Source: an uncultured Rhodobacterales bacterium
GTDB taxonomy: Bacteria; Pseudomonadota; Alphaproteobacteria; Rhodobacterales; Rhodobacteraceae
Assembly: GCA_937901055.1 (NCBI GenBank)
Contig: CALCGO010000136.1
Coordinates: 1-40,308 of the forward strand
Direction: 5' to 3'
Length of the DNA stretch: 40,308 nt
The notes beneath the pieces were generated by a model, which saw only the letters and a list, made by a program, of their open reading frames with translations, ran no database searches and had not been told where the DNA came from. The position numbers and the translations under genes are program-made. The first letter of the stretch is position 1. Every line of letters starts with the position of its first letter. Positions 31,951 through 40,308 of the stretch are shown piece by piece.

Positions 31951-34077
31951 ATGAAAATGTTCAAAGAATTCAAACAATCAATCGAATGGGGCGGCGAAAC
32001 GCTAACCCTTGAGACAGGCAAAGTTGCCCGTCAAGCAGACGCATGCGTTATCGCCACTTTGGGTGAAACCAGCGTTCTGTGTGCTGTAGTGTTCGAAAAG
32101 AAACCGAAGGTTGGCTTCGACTTCTTCCCACTAACAGTGCATTACCAAGAGAAATACTACGCCGCCGGTAAAATCCCGGGTGGCTTCTTCAAACGCGAAG
32201 CTCGTCCTACTGAAAAAGAGACGCTGACTTCCCGTCTGATCGACCGTCCAATCCGCCCATTGTTCGTTCCGGGCTTCAAGCACGAAACTCAGGTTATCTG
32301 TACAGTTCTTTCGCACGATCTGGAAAATGATCCAGATGTAGTCGCAATGATCGCGGCATCTGCTGCGCTGACACTTTCCGGCGCTCCATTCCGCGGCCCA
32401 ATCGGCTGTGCCCGCGTTGGTTTCGTTGACGGCGAATACACATTGAACCCGTCTTGCGATGACATGCACAAACTGCGTGAAAATCCAGAGCAGCGTTTGG
32501 ACCTGATCGTTGCCGGTACTAAAGACGCCGTGATGATGGTTGAATCCGAAGCATACGAGCTTTCCGAAGCTGAAATGCTGGGTGCTGTTAAGTTTGGCCA
32601 TGACGCAATGCAGCCAGTTATCGACATGATCATCGATCTTGCCGAAGACGCGGCGAACGAGATGTTCGACTTCCAGCCTGCTGACTATTCCGAGCTTTAC
32701 GGCAAGGTAGAAGCTGCTGGCGAAGAAGCTGTACGTGCAGCATTCGCAATCACAGACAAGCAAGAGCGCACAACTGCGATTTCCGCAGCGCGTGACACTA
32801 TCAAAGCGGCGTTGAGCGAAGAAGATCGCGACGACAGCCAGCTTGGTAACTGCTTCAAGAAACTGGAATCTGCAGTTGTTCGTGGCGACGTTATCAAAAC
32901 CGGCAAACGGATTGATGGTCGTGACCTGACAACAGTTCGCCAGATTGTTTCCGAAGTAGGCATCCTGCCACGTACACACGGATCGTCCTTGTTCACACGC
33001 GGCGAAACACAAGGCTTGGTTGTTACCACGCTTGGTACGGGCGACGACGAACAGATGATCGACGCGTTGACTGGCACATACCGTTCCAACTTCATGCTGC
33101 ACTATAACTTCCCATCCTATTCGGTTGGTGAAGCTGGCCGCATGATGGGCCCTGGCCGTCGCGAAATCGGTCACGGTAAACTGGCATGGCGTGCGCTTCA
33201 GGCTGTTCTGCCTGCGGCAACCGACTTCCCGTATACTGTGCGTGTTGTTTCTGAAATCACTGAATCAAATGGTTCGTCTTCGATGGCGTCTGTTTGTGGT
33301 GGTTCTTTGTCGATGATGGATGCGGGCGTTCCGCTGAAATCTGCTGTTGCAGGTGTTGCGATGGGCTTGATCCTTGAGGGTGAAGATTATGCGATCCTGA
33401 CAGACATCCTTGGTGACGAAGATCACCTCGGTGATATGGACTTCAAAGTAGCTGGTACCGAAGCAGGTATCACGTCGCTTCAGATGGACATCAAGGTTGC
33501 CGGTATCACTGCCGACATCATGGAAAAAGCATTGGATCAGGCTAAAGCTGGCCGGATGACAATTCTTGCAGAAATGGGCACGGCGCTTACGGGTGCTGGC
33601 GATTTCTCGATCCACGCGCCTCGCGTTGAAACCATGAACGTTCCTGCGGATAAAATTCGCGAAGTGATCGGTTCAGGTGGTAAAGTGATCCGCGAAATCG
33701 TTGAAGTTTCCGGTGCTAAAGTTGACATCAACGACGACGGCGTAATCAAGATTGCCTCGGCCAACGGTGAAAGCATCGAAAAAGCCATGGCGATGATCAA
33801 CGAGATTGTTGCGGTTCCTGAAGCTGGTAAGATTTACACCGGTAAGGTTGTGAAACTGATGGACTTCGGTGCATTCGTTAACTTCTTTGGCAAGCGTGAC
33901 GGTCTTGTGCATGTAAGCCAGCTGGCGAACGAGCGCGTTAACCACCCGAAAGACATTCTGACTGAAGGTCAGGAAGTTAAGGTTAAGTTGATGGGCTTTG
34001 ACGATCGCGGCAAAGTTCGCCTGTCGATGAAAGTCGTTGATCAGGAAACTGGTGAAGAGATCAAAAACGAAGGCTAG
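31951..34077 (+). CDS. pnp: Polyribonucleotide nucleotidyltransferase (PNPase)
   Basis: 708 aa; two RNase PH domains, KH ([29 protein letters not shown]) and S1 ([29 protein letters not shown]). Confidence 0.97.
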   Translation: MKMFKEFKQSIEWGGETLTLETGKVARQADACVIATLGETSVLCAVVFEKKPKVGFDFFPLTVHYQEKYYAAGKIPGGFFKREARPTEKETLTSRLIDRPIRPLFVPGFKHETQVICTVLSHDLENDPDVVAMIAASAALTLSGAPFRGPIGCARVGFVDGEYTLNPSCDDMHKLRENPEQRLDLIVAGTKDAVMMVESEAYELSEAEMLGAVKFGHDAMQPVIDMIIDLAEDAANEMFDFQPADYSELYGKVEAAGEEAVRAAFAITDKQERTTAISAARDTIKAALSEEDRDDSQLGNCFKKLESAVVRGDVIKTGKRIDGRDLTTVRQIVSEVGILPRTHGSSLFTRGETQGLVVTTLGTGDDEQMIDALTGTYRSNFMLHYNFPSYSVGEAGRMMGPGRREIGHGKLAWRALQAVLPAATDFPYTVRVVSEITESNGSSSMASVCGGSLSMMDAGVPLKSAVAGVAMGLILEGEDYAILTDILGDEDHLGDMDFKVAGTEAGITSLQMDIKVAGITADIMEKALDQAKAGRMTILAEMGTALTGAGDFSIHAPRVETMNVPADKIREVIGSGGKVIREIVEVSGAKVDINDDGVIKIASANGESIEKAMAMINEIVAVPEAGKIYTGKVVKLMDFGAFVNFFGKRDGLVHVSQLANERVNHPKDILTEGQEVKVKLMGFDDRGKVRLSMKVVDQETGEEIKNEG

Positions 34078-34100
34078 TTCCGACGTTTAGATAAAAAGAA

Positions 34101-34129
34101 AGCCCCGATGGAAACGTCGGGGCTTTTTT
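34101..34129 (+). terminator. Rho-independent terminator after pnp
   Basis: AGCCCCGA-tggaaacg-TCGGGGCT plus TTTTTT. Confidence 0.85.
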
Positions 34130-34132
34130 CGT

Positions 34133-35794
34133 TTAGCGTTGGGCTTCTTCCCATCGTGGACTTATCCACGGCTCGGCGTTTGACTTTGCCAGCGGGGTTT
34201 TGCCCAAAATATGATCGCTGGCCTTTTCGCCAACCATGATCGAAGGGCCGTTCAAATTGCCGTTTGTTACGCGCGGGAAGATAGAGCTGTCGGCCAAACG
34301 CAACCCTTCAACCCCAATCACGCGGCATTCATGGTCAACAACGGCCAGTGGATCATCGGCGCGGCCCATTCTGGCGGTCCCGCAAGGGTGAAACGCACTC
34401 TCGGCATGTTTGCGGATGAAATTATCCAGTTCGTCGTCGGTTTGCACATCAGAACCCGGTTGGATTTCTTTACCAGCGTAAGGCGCGAATGCTTCTTGGC
34501 CGAAAATCTCACGAGTCAGTCGGATACAGTTGCGGAAGTCTTCCCAATCTTCGAGTTTGCTCATGTAGTTGAACTGAATTTTTGGTGCATCCAGTGGATC
34601 AGCAGATCGTAGTGTTACCGCCCCGCGAGAGGCCGACCGCATTGGCCCGACGTGCGCTTGATACCCGTGGCCTTCAGCGGCGGCTTGCCCGTCATAGCGA
34701 ACGGCGATGGGTAGGAAATGGTATTGGATGTCGGGGTATTCAACACCCGCTTTGGAGCGAATAAACGCCGCAGATTCGAACTGGTTGGATGCCCCGAGGC
34801 CGGTTTTTGTAAACAACCATTGCGCCCCAATTAGAGCCTTGGAAAATAGATTCCAATGTTTGAAAAGTGTGATTGGCTGCACGCAGGCTTGCTGGATGTA
34901 CAACTCCAAGTGGTCTTGAAGGTTTTGGCCAACACCGCCGCGATCAGCAACCACGTCAATGCCATGCTCCGCCAAATCCGCTGCAGGGCCAACGCCAGAC
35001 AACAGTAGTATTTTGGGGGAATTGATCGACCCTGCGGCCAAGACCACCTCGCGGTTGGCGCGGATAGTTTCGATTTTTCCGTTGAATTCTACTTCAACCC
35101 CGACGGCGCGACCATCCTCGATCACCACTTTACGTACTAAACCACGTTTCAAATCAACGTTCGGGCGCTTCAAAGCCGGCTTAAGATACGCATTCGCGGC
35201 AGACCAGCGTCGCCCTTTCCAGACGGTTTGCTCCATCGGGCCGAAGCCCTCTTGTTTCTCACCGTTGTAATCGTCTGTAACTTCGTAGCCAGCTTGGCGA
35301 CCCGCGTCGACAAATGCCTGAAATAACGGGTTTGCGCGTGGGCCACGAGTTACATGTAGTGGGCCATCTGTACCGCGCCATGTTGGATCACCGCCGTGCC
35401 CCCCGTCGTGCCAACTTTCCATGCGTTTGAAATACGGCAAAACATCGCCGTAGCCCCAACCTTTGGCGCCCTGTTCTTCCCAATAATCGTAATCTTTGGC
35501 ATGCCCACGCACATAAACCATGCCGTTTATCGACGATGACCCGCCGACAACTTTGCCGCGCGGTGTTACCAAGGACCGCCCATCAAGATGCGGTTCGGGT
35601 TCGGAACTGTAGCCCCAATCGTAGGTTTTCATGTTCATCGGATAGGAAAGCGCGGCTGGCATCTGGATCAAGGGTCCAGCGTCCATGCCACCGAATTCGA
35701 TTACCAATACGTTGTGTTGTCCGTCCTCAGAAAGGCGATACGCCATCGCGGAGCCAGCGGATCCACTGCCGACAATTATGTAATCTGGGTTCAA
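34133..35794 (-). CDS. betA: GMC family oxidoreductase, choline dehydrogenase-like
   Basis: [27 protein letters not shown] motif, [44 protein letters not shown] 35794 preceded by AGGAGG; the track start at 35974 adds non-homologous sequence. Confidence 0.85.
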   Translation of the reverse strand: MNPDYIIVGSGSAGSAMAYRLSEDGQHNVLVIEFGGMDAGPLIQMPAALSYPMNMKTYDWGYSSEPEPHLDGRSLVTPRGKVVGGSSSINGMVYVRGHAKDYDYWEEQGAKGWGYGDVLPYFKRMESWHDGGHGGDPTWRGTDGPLHVTRGPRANPLFQAFVDAGRQAGYEVTDDYNGEKQEGFGPMEQTVWKGRRWSAANAYLKPALKRPNVDLKRGLVRKVVIEDGRAVGVEVEFNGKIETIRANREVVLAAGSINSPKILLLSGVGPAADLAEHGIDVVADRGGVGQNLQDHLELYIQQACVQPITLFKHWNLFSKALIGAQWLFTKTGLGASNQFESAAFIRSKAGVEYPDIQYHFLPIAVRYDGQAAAEGHGYQAHVGPMRSASRGAVTLRSADPLDAPKIQFNYMSKLEDWEDFRNCIRLTREIFGQEAFAPYAGKEIQPGSDVQTDDELDNFIRKHAESAFHPCGTARMGRADDPLAVVDHECRVIGVEGLRLADSSIFPRVTNGNLNGPSIMVGEKASDHILGKTPLAKSNAEPWISPRWEEAQR

Positions 35795-35868
35795 GGGTGC
35801 CTCCTGCGTTGCAACGCACAAATTGTCGCGTACTTCTGGGTAAGGGTCAACAAAACCAACGACACTTT

Positions 35869-36795
35869 CTACGGCAATTGCGGTAGGAAGCTGCCCTTTT
35901 GCTCCGTGATGAAATCGAGAACTTTTTCTGTTACGGGTGGTAGTCCCGCGTTTACTGCACGAACGAGGTGCCACTGGCGAATAATCGGTAAGCCGGGCAT
36001 ATCAATTGTCGCTATTCGCCCGGCTGCGAGGGCATCCATAACGGTGTGAGCGGAAATCAGCGCGATGCCCAGCCCAGCGATGACGGCCTGTTTGATGGTT
36101 TCGTTAGTGTTGAACTCAATTTGGTCGTAGGTGCGGCCCTCGCCGACGCGATCCAAGAATCGCTCCATAAGGATTCGGGTGCCTGAACCGCTTTCCCGCA
36201 TGATGAAAGTTTCGGCCAGAAGGCGTTCGGGCGATATGTCGCGGGTGGTTACAAGCGGGTGTTTCGGTCCCGCGATCAGGATGTGCGGGTGGTCACCAAG
36301 AGCCACGGATTCTACTGCCGGATAGCGCGGCGGGCGACCCATAATCGCAAGATCAATGGACTGATCTTCGAGCGCGGAAACGATGCGCCGCCGGTTGCCG
36401 ATTATCAAGTCCACGCGGATGTCGGGCAGTTGTTTTTTGGCTCGCGCCACCAAAGAAGGTGCAAAGTACTTTCCAGTACTGACGACGCCCAGAGTTACCA
36501 AACCTGACTTGCCAGAATTGATGGAATCGATTGATTTTGCACAATTATCCAAGGCGGACTCGATCTGCGCGATTGTCGATAAAACCTGCCTCCCTTGCCG
36601 TGTGATAGACCCCTTACCATCGCTGGCGCGGACTAATAGTGTCGCCCCCATGTTGGCCTCTAGTTGTTTCAACTGTGTCGAGACCGCTGGAACCGTCAGG
36701 TTCAACATATCCGCCGCCGCCGTGACCGAGCCACGAACGTCCACCGCCGCCAGTGCGCGAAGCTGTTTTAGAGTTATTGCATTCATCTGTGCCAT
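35869..36795 (-). CDS. cbbR: LysR-type regulator, probably CbbR
   Basis: 308 aa; [44 protein letters not shown]; divergent from the cbbF-cbbP-cbbT cluster. Start may be 36786 (MNAITLKQL). Confidence 0.85.
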   Translation of the reverse strand: MAQMNAITLKQLRALAAVDVRGSVTAAADMLNLTVPAVSTQLKQLEANMGATLLVRASDGKGSITRQGRQVLSTIAQIESALDNCAKSIDSINSGKSGLVTLGVVSTGKYFAPSLVARAKKQLPDIRVDLIIGNRRRIVSALEDQSIDLAIMGRPPRYPAVESVALGDHPHILIAGPKHPLVTTRDISPERLLAETFIMRESGSGTRILMERFLDRVGEGRTYDQIEFNTNETIKQAVIAGLGIALISAHTVMDALAAGRIATIDMPGLPIIRQWHLVRAVNAGLPPVTEKVLDFITEQKGSFLPQLP

Positions 36796-36856
36796 AAATT
36801 TAATTTAACACAAGACAGAAAAAATTCAATTTCCTTTTTCCAAATTTCTGCGAAAC

Positions 36857-36872
36857 ATTAGAACAACCTAAT
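36857..36872. promoter_or_regulatory. LysR-box-like dyad ATTAG-N6-CTAAT in the cbbR/cbbF intergenic region
   Basis: Perfect 5-bp inverted repeat containing a T-N11-A; lies between divergent genes. Confidence 0.5.
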
Positions 36873-36892
36873 ATGAGCGGAGAGCTGACTAC

Positions 36893-37900
36893 ATGGCCGA
36901 GCATACACTATTAAAAGATACCGCGGACATCCCGGCAGAGTTGATGCCTGTGATGCTGGCTTTGGCCAACGTGTCCGAAAAGCTGGCCCAAACCATTGCG
37001 GACGGACCCCTCGCTGGCGATTTGGCGGCGGCGGTTGGTACGAACCTTGGCGGCGATGGCCAAAAGGCGCTCGACCTGATTGCGGACGATGCATACATGG
37101 TCGCGCTGAAAGACACGCAGGTGCGGTGGTACGCGTCAGAGGAGCAAGACGAAGTTGTCGAGCTAAACGGTACTGGCAATTTGGCACTGGCGATTGATCC
37201 GCTAGACGGCTCTTCGAATATCGACGTCAACGTTTCTATCGGTATGATTTTTTCAATCTTCCCGGCGGTTGAAGACAAAGACGCCAGCTTTCTTCGCCAT
37301 GCGCGAGATCAAATCGCTGGCGGGTACTTCATTTTCGGGCCGCAAGGCGGGCTGGTTGTGACATTCGGTGATGGAACTATGCAGTTCACACTCGATACCC
37401 GTACTCGCGACTTCTTGCTGGTAGAACGCCGTGTTCAAATTCCTGTTGAATCATCCGAGTTTGCAATTAACGCTTCTAACTACCGCCATTGGCCGCGCCC
37501 TGTTCGCGCCTATATCGACGATATGGTGGATGGCACTGAAGGCCCACGCGGTCGCGAATTCAACATGCGTTGGGTCGCATCTTTGGTCGCCGAAACACAC
37601 CGAATTTTGTCACGCGGAGGTATTTTCCTGTACCCAGGTGATGACCGCAAGGGCTACAGACGTGGACGATTGCGGATGATCTATGAATGTGCGCCGATTG
37701 CGTTTCTGATTGAGCAGGCGGGCGGCAAGGCGACGGACGGGATCGACTCGATCCTTGACCAGCAGGCTGACGAACTGCACGGACGCACCCCCTTTGTTTT
37801 TGGCTCTGCCAGCAAAGTGGAAAAAGTAACAACTTACTACGACCTTCCAGAAAACGAGACCTCGGCCCTGTTCGGGAAACGTGGCCTCTTCCGCGGTTAA
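36893..37900 (+). CDS. cbbF: Class I fructose-1,6-bisphosphatase
   Basis: 335 aa; [67 protein letters not shown]. Confidence 0.95.
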   Translation: MAEHTLLKDTADIPAELMPVMLALANVSEKLAQTIADGPLAGDLAAAVGTNLGGDGQKALDLIADDAYMVALKDTQVRWYASEEQDEVVELNGTGNLALAIDPLDGSSNIDVNVSIGMIFSIFPAVEDKDASFLRHARDQIAGGYFIFGPQGGLVVTFGDGTMQFTLDTRTRDFLLVERRVQIPVESSEFAINASNYRHWPRPVRAYIDDMVDGTEGPRGREFNMRWVASLVAETHRILSRGGIFLYPGDDRKGYRRGRLRMIYECAPIAFLIEQAGGKATDGIDSILDQQADELHGRTPFVFGSASKVEKVTTYYDLPENETSALFGKRGLFRG

Positions 37901-37915
37901 TAAGGACCATTTGAC

Positions 37916-38788
37916 ATGAGCACCAAGCATCCAATCATCTCCGTTACTGGCTCCTCCGGCGCGGGTACTTCGACGGTCAAAGCAACATTTGACCAGATTT
38001 TCCGCCGCGAGGGCATTAAGGCCGTTTCGATCGAGGGCGACGCGTTTCACAGATACAATCGCGCCGACATGAAGGCAGAGCTGAACAAACGACTGGCCGC
38101 AGGCGACCACTCGTTTAGCCACTTCAGTCTTGATGCCAATGAGCTGGGCGAGCTGGAACGTGTATTTCGTGAATATGGCGAAACAGGTAACGGCAAGACA
38201 CGCTACTATGTGCACAGCGAGGAAGAGGCCAAAGTTTTGGGTACTCCTTCGGGCGAGTTCACTGATTGGGCGCCTTTTGAAGAAGGTTCCGATATCCTGT
38301 TTTACGAAGGTCTGCACGGTGCCGTTAATGCGGATGGCATAAACGTTGCAAAATACGCTGATCTGAAAGTTGGCGTTGTGCCGGTTATTAATCTGGAGTG
38401 GATCCAGAAAATGCACCGTGACCGTGACGTTCGCGGGTATTCCACGGAGGCAATCACCGATGTGATACTTCGGCGTATGGATGCATATGTGAAATGTATC
38501 ACGCCGCAGTTCAGCCAGACAGACATTAACTTTCAGCGTGTTCCTGTTGTTGATACATCGAACCCGTTCATCTCGCGGTCTATTCCGACTTTGGATGAAA
38601 GCCTTGTGGTTATCCGCTTCACAAATCCGCGTGGTATCGATTTCCCGTACCTGACCAACATGATCGAAGGCTCATGGATGAGCCGTGCGAATTCTATCGT
38701 TGTACCGGGCGGAAAAATGGATTTGGCGATGCAGCTGATCCTGACACCACTTATCTTGCGTCTCGCTGACAATTCCCGTCGCGCTTAA
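37916..38788 (+). CDS. cbbP: Phosphoribulokinase
   Basis: 290 aa; HPIISVTGSSGAGTSTVKATFDQIFRREGIKAVSIEGDAFHRY, DWAPFEEGSDILFYEGLHGAV. Confidence 0.96.
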   Translation: MSTKHPIISVTGSSGAGTSTVKATFDQIFRREGIKAVSIEGDAFHRYNRADMKAELNKRLAAGDHSFSHFSLDANELGELERVFREYGETGNGKTRYYVHSEEEAKVLGTPSGEFTDWAPFEEGSDILFYEGLHGAVNADGINVAKYADLKVGVVPVINLEWIQKMHRDRDVRGYSTEAITDVILRRMDAYVKCITPQFSQTDINFQRVPVVDTSNPFISRSIPTLDESLVVIRFTNPRGIDFPYLTNMIEGSWMSRANSIVVPGGKMDLAMQLILTPLILRLADNSRRA

Positions 38789-38800
38789 GGAGTTTCGAAA

Positions 38801-40308
38801 ATGACACAGAATAACGAAACAAACATGGCAAACGCCATCCGCGCCCTTTCAATGGACGCGATTCAAGCTGCGAATTCTGGTCACCCGGGCATGCCAATGG
38901 GTATGGCTGATGTGGCCGCAGTTCTGTTTAACCGCTTCATCAATATTGATCCCAGTGCACCAAAATGGGCTGATCGGGATCGTTTTGTTCTATCTGCGGG
39001 TCACGGTTCGATGTTGCTATATAGCATGCATCACCTGCTTGGGTTTGCAGATATGGACATGGACCAGATACGAAACTTCCGCCAACTGGGTTACCGCACC
39101 GCGGGTCACCCTGAATATGGTCATGCGGATGGTATAGAAACTACTACTGGCCCACTTGGTCAGGGTATCGCGACAGCGGTTGGTATGGCGTTGGCCGAGC
39201 GCATGCAGAACGCACGGTTTGGCGACAGTATGGTTGATCACTGGACGTACGTGATCGCTGGTGATGGCTGTCTGATGGAGGGCATTAGCCACGAAGCAAT
39301 TGATATGGCCGGGCACATGGGTCTGGGTAGGATGATTGTGATGTGGGATGACAACTCGATCACAATTGATGGGGCGACAGATATTTCAACATCAACCGAT
39401 CAGCCGGCGCGTTTTGCGGCGAGTGGTTGGCAAGTGATTTCTGTGGACGGCCACGACAAAGAAGCCATCGCGGCAGCTTTGACGGAAGCCCGTTCGGACG
39501 AAGCTCGCCCGACTTTGATCGCGTGTAAAACGATCATCGGGTATGGCGCACCAAATAAACAAGGCACCTCGGGAGTTCACGGCGCAGCGCTGGGTGATGA
39601 CGAAATCGTACTGGCACGTGAAGTTCTGAGCTGGCCACATGCTCCATTCACAATTCCTGACGATGTGTACGCTTCTTGGCATTCGGTTGCGGCACGCGGT
39701 GCTGCGGCGCGTGAAGCTTGGGAAGCGCGGGCAAAAGCAAGCTCCGCGTCCGACGATTTCTTTGCGGCGATGGGCGGCACTTCGCGAGGTGGTTTGACCG
39801 CAGCGATTGCGGCGTACAAGGCGGAGCTTTCGGCTGACAAGCCAAAGGTTGCGACACGCAAAGCTTCGCAGATGGCACTGGAGGTCGTTAATGCAACGGT
39901 TCCGAACATGGTGGGTGGCTCTGCTGACCTTACCGGTTCGAACCTGACGCTGACATCCGGTATGTCCGGCGTAACCAAAGACAATTACGGCGGTGACTAC
40001 ATCTATTACGGTGTGCGCGAACACGGCATGGCCGCAGCGATGAACGGTTTGTACTTGCACGGCGGGTTTATCCCTTACGGCGGAACATTCCTTGCGTTTG
40101 CAGATTACTGCCGCGGGTCAATCCGCTTGTCGGCACTGATGGGCGTTCCCGTGACATATGTTATGACGCATGACTCGATTGGTCTTGGTGAAGACGGGCC
40201 GACGCACCAACCTGTTGAACAAGTAGCTTCGCTTCGCGCTATGCCAAACGTTAACGTGTTCCGTCCTGCTGATGCTGTTGAAACGGCTGAAGCTTGGGAA
40301 ATTGCGGT
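38801..40308 (+). CDS. cbbT: Transketolase, truncated at window end
   Basis: [43 protein letters not shown]...[19 protein letters not shown]...[19 protein letters not shown]...[27 protein letters not shown]; open to the last base. Confidence 0.96.
   Translation, partial: MTQNNETNMANAIRALSMDAIQAANSGHPGMPMGMADVAAVLFNRFINIDPSAPKWADRDRFVLSAGHGSMLLYSMHHLLGFADMDMDQIRNFRQLGYRTAGHPEYGHADGIETTTGPLGQGIATAVGMALAERMQNARFGDSMVDHWTYVIAGDGCLMEGISHEAIDMAGHMGLGRMIVMWDDNSITIDGATDISTSTDQPARFAASGWQVISVDGHDKEAIAAALTEARSDEARPTLIACKTIIGYGAPNKQGTSGVHGAALGDDEIVLAREVLSWPHAPFTIPDDVYASWHSVAARGAAAREAWEARAKASSASDDFFAAMGGTSRGGLTAAIAAYKAELSADKPKVATRKASQMALEVVNATVPNMVGGSADLTGSNLTLTSGMSGVTKDNYGGDYIYYGVREHGMAAAMNGLYLHGGFIPYGGTFLAFADYCRGSIRLSALMGVPVTYVMTHDSIGLGEDGPTHQPVEQVASLRAMPNVNVFRPADAVETAEAWEIA

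Noticed and set aside
35795-35974. N-terminal extension of the GMC oxidoreductase ORF in the track
   Set aside because: The FAD-binding N-terminus begins right after an AGGAGG-preceded TTG (35794); upstream translation is non-homologous and overlaps the 3' end of cbbR.

Overview
This is a roughly 40 kb window from an alphaproteobacterial chromosome, most likely Rhodobacterales judging by gene order and protein style. It spans a probable replication origin and centromere region. The left end reads: PPSR-type kinase/pyrophosphorylase (minus strand, truncated) - AT-rich intergenic region with a DnaA-box cluster (candidate oriC) - hemE - hemJ - rho - mnmE - mnmG - rsmG - parA - parB. Two perfect 16-bp parS palindromes and one near-perfect copy are present. 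Next comes a housekeeping block: ybaN-like, hemW, ridA-like, rdgB, rph | hrcA, grpE, methyltransferase, comF, grx, nitrilase-family, MarR, DUF523, ubiG, pip. This is followed by an oxidoreductase cluster (FadH-like flavoenzyme plus two SDRs) and a dapB / rbfA / truB / rpsO / pnp block interrupted by accessory genes. The right end has a GMC oxidoreductase and the start of a Calvin-cycle operon (cbbR | cbbF-cbbP-cbbT, truncated). Most of the window is ordinary conserved chromosome. The observations most worth a second look are: (i) the oriC/parS architecture, including a parS that overlaps a possible mnmG start codon; (ii) an internally duplicated sulfotransferase-like gene between rbfA and truB, broken by what looks like a single extra G in a G5 run; (iii) a LysE-type exporter broken by what looks like a missing T in a T5 run; (iv) a pair of 17-bp dyads 31 bp apart directly upstream of an Lrp-family gene; (v) a perfect 17-bp dyad covering a TTGACA hexamer upstream of rho. 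I found no tRNA/rRNA genes, CRISPR arrays, IS elements, phage, or clearly novel multi-gene defence-type system.
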